A stretch of 64,000 bases of DNA from Haemonchus contortus. Its lineage: Eukaryota > Nematoda > Chromadorea > Rhabditida > Trichostrongylidae. The stretch covers positions 5,458,015 to 5,522,014 of the forward strand of contig LS997562.1 in the NCBI GenBank assembly GCA_000469685.2, written 5' to 3'. The translations under genes were made by a program, and so were the position numbers. The stretch's first letter is position 1. Each line of letters begins with the position of its first letter. This document shows, piece after piece, positions 24,621-34,035 of this stretch. Below the pieces are notes generated by a model. It was not told the DNA's origin. It ran no database searches and saw only the letters and a list, made by a program, of their open reading frames with translations.

Positions 24621-25416
24621 ATCTGCGGTAAATGGCCCAACTACTATTATTGCATGATGACTTCTGAGGTCTTGAATTCCCGTAAGATAGTTGAGGTGTT
24701 TTGTCGGGTAGTCATAACCAGATGTAAAGAGTTCGACGATAGGAATAGGTTTGAGTTCGGTACGACCAAGTAGGATAACTAAAATACGGAAGTAATCAAC
24801 GGAACCGCATCCTCGGCAAATGTCTCACACATGGCTCTTTCTATACAGAAATTGGGTTGCTTTCCTCTCCACTCATATCTTACCTTACGCTATTTATCTT
24901 TGATTCGACCCAAGAGATTAATCTAAGGACAGACCACCCTCGCCGCAGGTGTCACCATCTATTAACAAATGCGTGCCTTCGAACTAATGCCCTTTTCACC
25001 TTTTTCCTCTTCGCCTTTTTCTTTCCTTTGGGATTTTTCTACGAATTGGAGCTGTTCAGCACACTGAAGTATCGTACTTTGTTTCATTTCTACTTCGCTT
25101 TACGAGGACTTCGATTTTTTGTATAGCCATCTTAGATGTGTGTTGAACTCTCCACTTCGATTGAGAACTGAATTCATGGATTTCGTTTCAGTTTTTTCGT
25201 CCGAATCGGGAGAATTTTGCGGTCGACTTAGGGTGCTGTTTTCAATTGTATGAAATATTGTGGAGAGTAGATGCGACCAAACGTACCCTGTCTTTCATAT
25301 CCAGTGAATCAGTAAGGGGTTGTTCACAGCGCTTAGTCTCGGAGGTAAGAAAGGCAGAACAAGACAACACCTTGAGAAGAGGCTTATTTTCGAACAACGA
25401 ACTGTTTGCCAAGTTA

Positions 25417-26058
25417 TCACCAACAGAAATGGCACGTCAATGCGCACATGTCTTTCGCCTTATCGCATTCGCCTCTTTCGTATATATCCATACAAGTCTG
25501 GCCGTTCATCACGTTCTTACATTGCTGAAATTGATGATATATCAAGAATGGTATTCATTCGAAAACAAGTTATCTCCTTATTAGATAGGTAAGATTGCCC
25601 TGCCATGCTTCTGTCTTGAATTGTATCCGTCATACCTATTACAAGCTCAAGCTCGTTATGCTGGTATGGCATAGAAATATACCGGTCTGTTGTCCTTAGG
25701 TGGCGGCGGATCACAGTTTCCGCAGGTTTTCCAACAGTTTCTATCCGCCCATTCGACAGTAGAGCCTTTGTGGCAGTCCCCTCTGTCGCGTACCATGCGG
25801 CAGAATTTTTCATCGAGGTAATCTTCGCATGACTGAAATCGACATCATGTTGGGAAGATGAAATTTTTCGAATTCTTTGCATTCCCCATTGGAGAAACTG
25901 CACTGTTAGAATTCTGTGAAAATTGCTTTGTTTCATGGTGCACATGCTCGGAGTTGTTATGTAGGAAGACGATGACTTACCCTGCTCTCATCGAAGCTCC
26001 GTGCTAGTATTGACTGTGCGTAGAGCAGGAAAAAAGCAGAAGCAGCAAAGGAATGCAT
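25417..26058 (-). CDS. Secreted protein with two ShK domains (left gene of pair 1)
   Basis: Three exons on the minus strand: 25981-26058, 25683-25832 and 25417-25524, all joined in phase 0 with GTAAGT and GTATAT donors and TTTCAG acceptors, for 111 residues. Exon 1 (26 codons, ATG at 26058) is a signal peptide with a SAFFLLYAQSILA core. Exon 2 is an ShK domain with spacing C-x8-C-x8-C-x12-C-x3-C-x2-C, then a proline-rich DPPPPKDNRP linker. Exon 3 is a second ShK domain, C-x8-C-x8-C-x6-C-x3-C-x2-C, ending one residue before the stop. ShK domains are six-cysteine folds found in channel-blocking peptides and in many nematode secreted proteins; the target here is unknown. TATA boxes lie about 45-65 bases upstream. 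Confidence 0.87.
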
Positions 26059-26100
26059 GCTGAAACTCGCCGAGTGGATGGTGAGCACTCAGCGGCCTTC

Positions 26101-26124
26101 CTTTTTATATGGAGGGGCTTTATA
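26101..26124 (-). promoter_or_regulatory. TATA boxes of the left ShK gene
   Basis: Read on the minus strand, TATAAAG (26124-26118) and TATAAAAAG (26109-26101) follow CTCCA-type sequence, 43-66 bases before the ATG. Confidence 0.65.
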
Positions 26125-26805
26125 TGGAGGGATCGTCGATCACCGCCTTCTTGTCGCAGGTGTTTTAAGTGCAAGTGGTCGACGATGTTGCGAGATTAGG
26201 AAAACATCTGCCATGGGCACCATCTCCAGCAAACAGTCTGCTGCGCAAAGTCTACATCCACTAGTCTTTACACAGAACGTAGAGCTCTGCAATTAAGGAA
26301 TTTGTAATAACGGGTTTGTGATCAATGTGAGACGTATTTTCAGAATCTGCAAGCCCTTATGATCATTTCTCACTCCACCCTTCACCTTTAACTCACATCA
26401 CCACAAAATGTTTGTTTGTTGAGTAATATCTACCGCTCAAAGATCGCATCCACAATATCCACTACATCCCTTCAAATACCCGGTACGTCAGACAGATAGA
26501 AACTTCTTCAGCAAATATCATTCTGTATGGGTAGTGTAGTGAACATTATCCATGCTGCCTGTTCAGCAGTAGATATCTCAACAAAATATCATTGTATAGA
26601 GATGTATGTTTAAGATGGATGGCGGAGTGAAAATTAACCATGTGTTTTGCAAATCTAGAAAAAACATTGATCACAAACTTTTTATCGAAACCTCTTGTTT
26701 GCTGGAGATGGTGTCCACGGTAATGTTTTCCTAATCTCGCAACAACGTCGACCATTTGCACTTCAAACACCTGCGACAAGAAGGCGGTGATCGACGATCC
26801 CTCCA

Positions 26806-26826
26806 TATAAAGCCCTTCCATATAAG
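26806..26826 (+). promoter_or_regulatory. TATA boxes of the right ShK gene
   Basis: TATAAAG at 26806-26812 and TATAAG at 26821-26826, mirrored to those of the left gene, 46-66 bases before the ATG. Confidence 0.65.
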
Positions 26827-26871
26827 AAGGAAGGCCGCTGAGTGCTCACCATCCACTCGACGAGTTTCAGC

Positions 26872-27513
26872 ATGCATTCCTTTGCTGCTTCTGCTTTTTT
26901 GCTGCTCTACGTACAGTCAATACTAGCATGGAGCTTCGATGAGAGCAGGGTAAGTCATCGTCTTCCTACATAACAACTCCGAGCATGTGCACCATGAAAC
27001 AAAGCAATTTTCACAGAATTCTAACAGTGCAGTTTCTCCAATGGGGAATGCAAAGAATTCGAAAAATTTCATCTTCCCAACATGATGTCGATTTTAGTCA
27101 TGCGAAGATTACCTCGATGAAAAATTCTGCCGCATGGTACGCGACAGAGGGGACTGCCACAAAGGCTCTACTGTCGAATGGGCGGATAGAAACTGTTGGA
27201 AAACCTGCGGAAACTGTGATCCGCCGCCACCTAAGGACAACAGACCGGTATATTTCTATGCCATACCAGCATAACGAGCTTGAGCTTGTAATAGGTATGA
27301 CGGATACAATTCAAGACAGAAGCATGGCAGGGCAATCTTACCTATCTAATAAGGAGATAACTTGTTTTCGAATGAATACCATTCTTGATATATCATCAAT
27401 TTCAGCCATGTAAGAACGTGATGAACGGCCAAACTTGTATGGATATATACGAAAGAGGCGAATGCGATAAGGCGAAAGACATGTGCGCATTGACGTGCCA
27501 TTTCTGTTGGTGA
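26872..27513 (+). CDS. Secreted protein with two ShK domains (right gene of pair 1)
   Basis: The mirror of the left gene: exons 26872-26949, 27098-27247 and 27406-27513, all phase 0, 111 residues. Exon 2 is identical to the left gene. Exon 1 differs at three residues (L/F, V/A, W/R) and exon 3 at its first residue (P/Q). Each ShK domain has its six cysteines and occupies one exon. The signal peptide core is SAFLLLYVQSILA. An AATAAA lies 29 bases after the stop. A 142-codon open frame at 26985-27413 overlaps it in another frame. I prefer the spliced reading because the cysteine pattern, splice sites and phases all agree, and because 47063-47482 conserves this frame. The protein is presumably exported; its partner is unknown. 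Confidence 0.88.
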
Positions 27514-27541
27514 TAACTTGGCAAACAGTTCGTTGTTCGAA

Positions 27542-27547
27542 AATAAA
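27542..27547 (+). promoter_or_regulatory. Putative polyadenylation signal
   Basis: AATAAA shortly after the stop of the right ShK gene. The mirrored position in the left gene reads AATAAG. Confidence 0.5.
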
Positions 27548-27771
27548 CCTCTTCTCAAGGTGTTATCTTGTTCTGCCTTTCTTATCTCCGAGACTAAGCG
27601 CTGTGAACAACCACTCCGATTCACTGGATATGAAAGACAGGGTACGTTTGGTTTGCATCTACTCTCCACAAGTACATTTTGGCCTGAAGTGAGTGATTGT
27701 TCAGGTTGGTCATAGATCAATCGACAGCCAAGGTACTCAAGATATCGGCATTCCGATTGAGAGTTGATGAT

Positions 27772-28819
27772 CACCTGTATCACCTGTCGTCCCGTTGATC
27801 ATCGACTTCTTCGAGCGGGCGCCAGTAACGTCTCCATTCGTCCCTGTCACGAGCCAGAGTGGTCCAGTGAATCGTTCTCGCTTCAGGGACACGAGGTATA
27901 ACATTCCTTTCGTTCAGAGCTTACGTGAAGAAGTCTGACCATCTCGTTGGCGGCCTTCCTGGAGTTCGTTTGATGTCCCGAGGGATCCAGTCAGTAACTC
28001 AAAAGCTCATCCTGCTTTCGTAGAGTCCAGGTCTCCGAGCCGTACGTCAAAGCAGGAAGGACAGCAGTGTCGAAAAGGTGAGCGCGGAGCCGGATGTTCT
28101 TTGTCTTCTTCACTACTCCCTCGATATTCTTAAATGCTCCCCACGCGGCGCGTTTCCTTCTGCACAGCTCTAGAGCTAGGTCGTTCATCACGTTGACTTC
28201 CCGACCTAGATACACATAGCTAGAGCATTCTGAGATATTCGTTCCGTTGAACGTGAAAGGAGCATCAGGTACCAGTCCGTTTTTCATGAACATCGTCTTC
28301 GTTAGGTTCAGCCTCAAGCCGATCTTTCCACAAGCACTATCAAACTCGGCCAGCATTCGTTCCGCCTGCTCGATGTTCGGCGTCATGAGCACGATGTCGT
28401 CTGCAAAGCGGAGGGGATGTAGGAAGCGGCCGTCGACCTTCACTGCCAAGTCTTCCCATTCCAAATGACGCATGATATTCTCGAGGGCGGCACTGAAAAG
28501 TTTGGGCGAAATAGTATCGCCTTGCCGAACACCTCTCTTCACGTTGACAATGACTTCCTTATAGAATGGTGAAATCCTGGTCGTGAAGCTATCGTAGAGC
28601 TCACGAAGCATCCTTATATATTGCGTAGGAACACCCTCGTTGCCCAGGGCTTCAATTACCGCTTCTGTCTCAACGGTGTCAAAGGCTTTCTTCAAGTCGA
28701 TAAACGTAAGACATAGCGGCATTTCGTACTCTCGCGATACTTCAGTGAGCCTTGTTAGGGTGTGGATATGATCGGTTGTACTGAACCCTCTCCGAAACCC
28801 TGCTTGCTCGCATGATATT
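27772..28819 (-). mobile_element. 5'-truncated RTE-type retrotransposon
   Basis: On the minus strand from 28812, an open frame to 27991 encodes reverse transcriptase. Motifs in order are EQAGFRRGFSTTDHI, FIDLKKAFDTVE, GVRQGDTISPKLF, the catalytic FADDIVLM, then YVYLGREVN and LTYGSETWTL. These identify the RTE clade. GTTGATGAT flanks it on both sides (27763-27771, 28820-28828) as a 9-base target duplication, and the 3' end has GTGATACAG-like short repeats. The endonuclease and the start of the RT are missing, so the copy is dead on arrival. The equivalent position at 47740 lacks it. Confidence 0.92.
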
Positions 28820-29929
28820 GTTGATGATATTTCATAAATTGAAGGTGGTACCCATAAGTAGACCGCAAAACTCTCCCTAGCCGGAAGAAGAAACTAAAGC
28901 GAAATCCATGAATTCAGTTCTCAATCGAAGTGGAGAGTTCAACACACTTCTGAGATGGCTAAATTAAAAAATCGAAGTCCTCGTAAAGCGAAGTAGAAAT
29001 GAAACAAAGTACGATACTTTAGTGTGCTGAACAGCTCCAATTCGTAGAAAAATCCCAACAGAAAGAAAAAGGCGAAGAGGAAGAAGGTGAAATGGGCAAC
29101 AGTTCAAAGACACACGTTGTTAATCGTTGGTGACTCCTGCGGCGAGGGACGTCTGTCCTGAGATTCATCTCTTGAGTCGAATCAATGATAAGTAGCGTAA
29201 GGTAAGATATGAGTGGAGAGAAAAGCAATCCAACTCTTGCATAGAGAGAGCCACGCATTTGACTTTCGTTGAGGATGTTGTTCCGTTGATTATTTTCGCA
29301 TTGTAGTCATTTTACTCGGTCTAAACGAAACCAAACTTATTCCTATCGTCAAATTCTTCACTTCTGGTCAGTGCGTGGGCCCGGAGTTGCTGATTTTGTA
29401 CCGCCTGACTAATTGTACGGAAAACAAACCCCTAAACGTTGGAACTCGGACGAGGTTGATCAACATTCTTTGTTCAGGCTTACGTCTCGGCGTGGATTGC
29501 TTTTTTCAGAGCCTGGAAATATAGAAACAATTTTTGACTACCCGACCAAACGCCTCAACTACCCTACGAGAATACAAGACCTCAGAGGTCATCACGCAAT
29601 AATAGTTGAGCTGCTTACCGCAGATCACTTTGATCCTCGCGACCGCTTAGAAGCGGGTAACGGAACTTCTCCCCGGTTGCGGCATTCTCACTTGCGGCGT
29701 GCGGCAAATGCCACTGCAATTAAAGTAGTCACCTAGCCTCCACGCCAATCGAGAGTATTTTCATTGATTGCCTTCCTTTTTATTAGATTTGATCGTTTTT
29801 TCCTATTTCTTTTTCGTATGTTTATTAGAGTCAGTTAATCAGAATGACCCCTCCTCTATTAGCAACGATAAAGACCGCATTGGAATTGAAGAGAGTGGCC
29901 AGCCTTTTCAAATCGGGAATCACGTCTGA

Positions 29930-30930
29930 ATCCAAAATATTTTTTGGTTTCTTTGTGTCCTTTTGCTGCTCGACACGTTCCTAGTGAAGCCTCCACACTT
30001 GGAAAGTGTATGTCAATTGCTGTAGGATTCCACAAAAGCACATCACTTCAAGCAGGTGGAACATTCCGATGAAGTTACGTGGATTCTAAGAGAACTAAGA
30101 TTTTCCTTCCTGTTTTTTTAAGCAATCGATATCAGTCATCTGAAGATCAAAGGCGCGAAGCGCATTAGTCCATACAATCGTGATGCGATGAGGTAGCGCG
30201 TCAAACAGTCAACAGTCAAACGCGTTAACAACAAGCAAACATAGAGCTGCTTACAATATAGAAAGTTGTCTTTCACAAGTTGGCCTAGGGTGCGCTCGAC
30301 TGGGCTATCCGGATATGAAAGTCGTCGAAAAATCTGGTCAAGTAAACAGGTATTCTATGCAACATAGATAGGTAACATACCATCCCTCTCATAGTAGAAT
30401 ATGGCACGAGGCGAAACTAAATGCGTTTTGTGGCGAGCTGTCAGCGGATTTGGATTACTTCTACATACCCCCTTCATGTGCAGAGAAGGTTTTAAGAGCG
30501 ATCTTGTTTTTGCCTTACAATTCGATAGATAACTTGGGGACCTGCATTAAAATCGATAAGATATATTTATGAAGCACTTCTGGTTGCCCAAATCAAAAAG
30601 TTAAAAAAGTTCTAGTTCAGTTGAATGTAAGTAAGTGATGAAGTGTCTTCAGCTCCTCGAGCAAAATATCTGGAGGTTCATTGGACTAAAACTGCAGTGT
30701 GCTTGATCTCAAGGAGACTAATCCTGGCTCTCCGACGTAATGTTCTGCTTCGGACATGAAGAAAATGACAATGAACTTGCCATGGGAGCAGTCAAGATTC
30801 GTTCATAATCAACCAACCTATACATTTGTGGCTACTACATGTCACCATGAATCTCTACGTAGACCTTTTTTTCGAAAATATCAAATCGACCCATCTCTTT
30901 TCGTCAGGGTGGATGTTGTCACGTTAGTTT
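29930..30930 (+). mobile_element. Foldback element X, copy 2, truncated
   Basis: It contains the left terminal repeat (29930-30500) and core (30500-30930) of element X. The matching right repeat is missing after the GTTGTCACGTTA end of the core. In the core, 30756-30953 has an open frame with SRFVHNQPTYTFVATTCH that is also open in copy 1 (22231-22049, minus). The two differ by both silent and replacement changes, so coding status is unproven. Confidence 0.7.
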
Positions 30931-31216
30931 TTATTGGGCACAGTAAGACGTGAGCGATATTTTGTGGGTACTGACTATATTCAACAACTATTAGACCATC
31001 TCCCTTCTCTCGGATGCAGTTCAGAACATCTCTTGAGTCTTTGTGTTTCTCTTTCAAACAACTCTCCCCCATTCAGATGTTCAAAACGAATCAGTTGGAT
31101 TGACACATCTGTTTCCTTAAACAAAAACAAAAACACGGTTCTGTCAGTGCTGCTCACTCAAGCAGTTAACCCTCTCTACATAAAAACATTAGCTGACTGC
31201 AGTAGTCACTGCAGTG

Positions 31217-32679
31217 CAACGGTGAAGTTCCTCAGCGAACCCTCCCCATGCCCATAGAGGAGGGTGTGAGACAAGGCGACACTATTTGGCCGAAGCTGTT
31301 CACAGCCGCGCTCCAGTGGGTTCTGAGGTCTTTAGAGTGGGGAGAAAAGGGCATTTATGTGGATGGACGGTTCCTCTCAAATCTTCGCTTTGCGGACGGC
31401 GTCGTTCTCGTCTCGAGCAACCTTGCAGAAGCTGAGTCTATGCTCGCTGGGCTTAACAAAGCAGGAGAAAAGGTAGGGCTGCGGATCAACCAACCAAGGG
31501 CACAGTTCATGAAGAGTGCCTGGGCTGACGAAGGTCAAATTATAATTTTGTTCATTCATTGTACTGTTGTTGAATGCAATGGTAGCTCTTCTAGAATAGC
31601 ACGTCAAAATTACAGCAGAATAAAGTACTACATTCCTATCTATGTACATGAAGGAATGTAAAAAAAGGTGGGGGTGGGAGGAAGAAGCAATTGGGCCGCT
31701 CAAAAGAGGAAAGGCAGTGGCCGGCTACCACTGCAAGCCGCACGAGGGAATTGCGGCTCCGGATTCTTTTTAAGACACCTCCAACCGCTTGGGCTGCCCT
31801 AAAAAGGTTATAGGCAGGAGGAGTAAGGGGCTTACTAAGGGGAGAAAATCCACATAAGCAATGGGCAAAGGGGAAATTCAGTGCAAAAAAACGTAGATAG
31901 ATTGAATGTATTTGTGCAATATGCAGTATAGTCAAAAAAGCTGAACCCAGATGGAAAACGGGGAGGGAGGGGGGAAGAGGGAATGGGGAATATCAATTGA
32001 TGGTACACTTGTCAAGGGAACCTCGTCCTACGTTTATCTCGCGTTTCATGAATATGGGCAAAGACATGAGGGAATAACTGATGAGACGGAAGAAAGCTGG
32101 TGGGCAGCTTTTGGACCTGTGGAAGAGGTCACCATCCATGTGGCTGACCCAGAACTTGACGCTAATCTGTTCGGTTCCAGTTCTTCCTGAGCTCTGTTAC
32201 GGGTTGGAGGCTTGGGTGACCAGTGTATTCACGTCAAAGGTACTGAGCAGAGGTCATAGAGCGCCCGAGCGATGTCTTTTGAGGTTCAAGCAGCCCACCC
32301 GATTCCGAGCCGGACTCCGCAGCTGCGATATGCGCAGAATGTCTCGACTCCGCGATCCGGTGGGATACATGAACAGCGGAAAATCTCGGTGAGCCGGTCA
32401 TATAATTACAAGAGATGATGACAGATGGACAAGAAAAACAGTCGAGTGGGCTCTCGTAGGATCTTCACGATCTGAGGGTAGGCCTGCTGCGAGATGGGGG
32501 GATGTGCTCGTCGACCACGTGAAACAGCTGCGAAAGCAGCTGAACTACTCCTTACATCGTCATCTTCGTCGAATTCCAGGTATACCGTGGACGGCGATCG
32601 CGAAAGACAGAGGCAATCGGTTTGTTGCCGGTGCTCGCACATGAGTGAAGGCGAGCCGGTAAGTGTAAGTAAGTAAGTT
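31217..32679 (+). mobile_element. RTE-type retrotransposon fragment with an internal insertion
   Basis: The frame from 31217 reads an RTE reverse transcriptase from just before GVRQGDTIWPKLF through RFADGVVLVSSN, in which the second catalytic Asp of FADD is Gly. About 31536-31950 is unrelated sequence, probably an insertion without clear terminal repeats. RTE sequence then resumes at GTSSYVYL (about 32020), continues through LCYGLEAWV and ends in GTAAGTAAGTAAG-type repeats typical of RTE 3' ends. There are several frame breaks. Confidence 0.8.
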
Positions 32680-33099
32680 ATCTTCCATCTAATTCGTAAT
32701 TGTCTCACTGATCTTGTCCTATAGGCAACCCTCATAGTAGATCACAACCGCCCAAGTAGTTTTATTGATTGGCAACCAGCACCTGTGAGCCGTTGCAACC
32801 TCTCCTTTGTCCCTCTTTTTCCCCAATTCTGGGATTTTCACCGAAAAAAGTGTGCGTAATAAATCATTTCAAAATATGGTCTTCTGCTACAATTTTATTA
32901 GGCAGCCATGGAAACCAAAGCTTTTCCATAATTAAGCCATGCGAGCGAGAATCTCTTGCGATTCCTAAACCCTTCGTAGCATTTTACTTATTATACCTCG
33001 TAACAATTTTGAATTGATCCGCTGACATCAAACTTGAGAATCTCACAAATTCGGTTACTTTTTAATTTAATAATGTGTTAAAAGTTTTTGTTGTGTATA
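32680..33099. other. No feature recognised
   Basis: Spacer between the RTE fragment and the older LINE. One 82-codon open frame with no family signature. Confidence 0.4.
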
Positions 33100-33345
33100 T
33101 GACGTCATTGAGGTCGTCCTGTGCGGTCGCGTTTCTGCCAGCTGCCGTGACTGTTTCCTATTGGTCGCATTTTAGAGCACTTCCCCTTTGTTTTTTGAGG
33201 ATTTCTTCTGCGTTGAGTACTTCTCTTATCTAGGTAGTTTTCACAGTTTTTGTCTGAGTTTTTTTGGCTTTGCTTTTTCTCTATTTTGTTTGGGTTGGCG
33301 GTTGTTGCCTGCTACTTGTTATTATTGACTCGTTAGACTCAATAT

Positions 33346-34035
33346 ATGGTAGATCAAAGGTCAAATAGAATGTCCTCGAAACAGCTGCGTTCTAAGAAGG
33401 CTTCCTTGAGCTATTCTCAGCCACTATCTGGCTCAAGTAGCAGAAACAGCACTTAGGCAACTGTTCCACATGCAGAAAATTTCCACAGTATGTCGGCCAT
33501 GGAACTTATCAAGAGCATCATTTAGCTTAATCATGACCCAGCCATCGAAAACATGCTAATTACTTTTTCGGAGAAGATTCCCATGGAATTCGCCGATCTT
33601 ATCGAGGGCGATAAACGGAGCCGAACGTTAGCAATCCCAGGACTGGAGGAAGGGCAGGATGGTCTACGACCGTCGGCAGAGGGTCAGAGGGATTTGGAGG
33701 ATAAAGTTGCTGAAGTAGATGTGGAATGCCGTCCAGTTGAAATATATCGTATGGGAAAACCGGATTCCAAACACCATTGCCTGGTGAAAGTTGTCCTGCC
33801 ATCTAGAGCTCACTGGCGGCGTGCTCTTGCCAATACTCGTCTTCTCCGAGATACTGGGTTTCCGATGGTCTTCATACGTCGGAGTATGACCGAGGATGGA
33901 AGGAAACGGGAATATGAGCTGCGGCAAGAAGCTCGTGAACGAAATAAGGGTAGTGGCGTTCGCGAATGGGTTGTCTATCATGGACAGCTCAAGCGCGCAG
34001 CTGAATTGCCGCACAATCGTCCGGGAAACCTCTAA
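33346..34035 (+). pseudogene. LINE ORF1 protein, two in-frame stops
   Basis: The frame opens at ATG 33346, has TAG codons near 33455 and 33525, then runs open from 33553 to the TAA at 34033. The conserved C-terminal part (RTLAIPGLEE..., EIYRMGKPDSKHHCLVKVVL, VFIRRSMTEDGR) aligns with ORF1 of the intact element and is likely an RNA-binding fold. The last codons before the stop are G GGA AAC CTC TAA. Confidence 0.8.
34023..34029 (+). promoter_or_regulatory. Slippery heptamer G GGA AAC at the ORF1/ORF2 junction
   Basis: In the ORF1 frame this is X XXY YYZ, two codons before the stop. A -1 shift leads straight into the ORF2 frame. The stop also overlaps an ATG (TAATG), so reinitiation is an alternative in this copy. 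Confidence 0.5.

Larger units (their letters stand above)
26059..26871. promoter_or_regulatory. Shared divergent promoter region of ShK pair 1
   Basis: 813 bases separate the two start codons. Each side has two TATA-like boxes at mirrored positions, and the rest is inverted repeat except for about 130 central bases near 26500. Coordinated expression of both genes is inferred from this symmetry. Confidence 0.65.
22055..30930. repeat. Large palindrome carrying divergent ShK genes
   Basis: The left arm (22055 to about 26400) is repeated inverted as the right arm (about 26600 to 30930). In mirrored order each holds the X core, an X terminal repeat, repeat R, a 25100/28920-type spacer, and an ShK gene. 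Subtracting a 1.0-kb Tc1-like element (left only) and a 1.05-kb RTE fragment (right only), both arms are about 3.3 kb. A centre of about 130 bases near 26500 is not mirrored. The coding exons are almost identical between arms, while outer parts differ by small deletions. Confidence 0.85.

Noticed and set aside
26985..27413. 142-codon open frame, present identically at 25517-25945 (minus)
   Set aside because: It overlaps the ShK exon 2 in another register, crosses both introns, and its counterpart in copy 2 is frameshifted. The spliced ShK reading fits cysteines, phases and splice sites.
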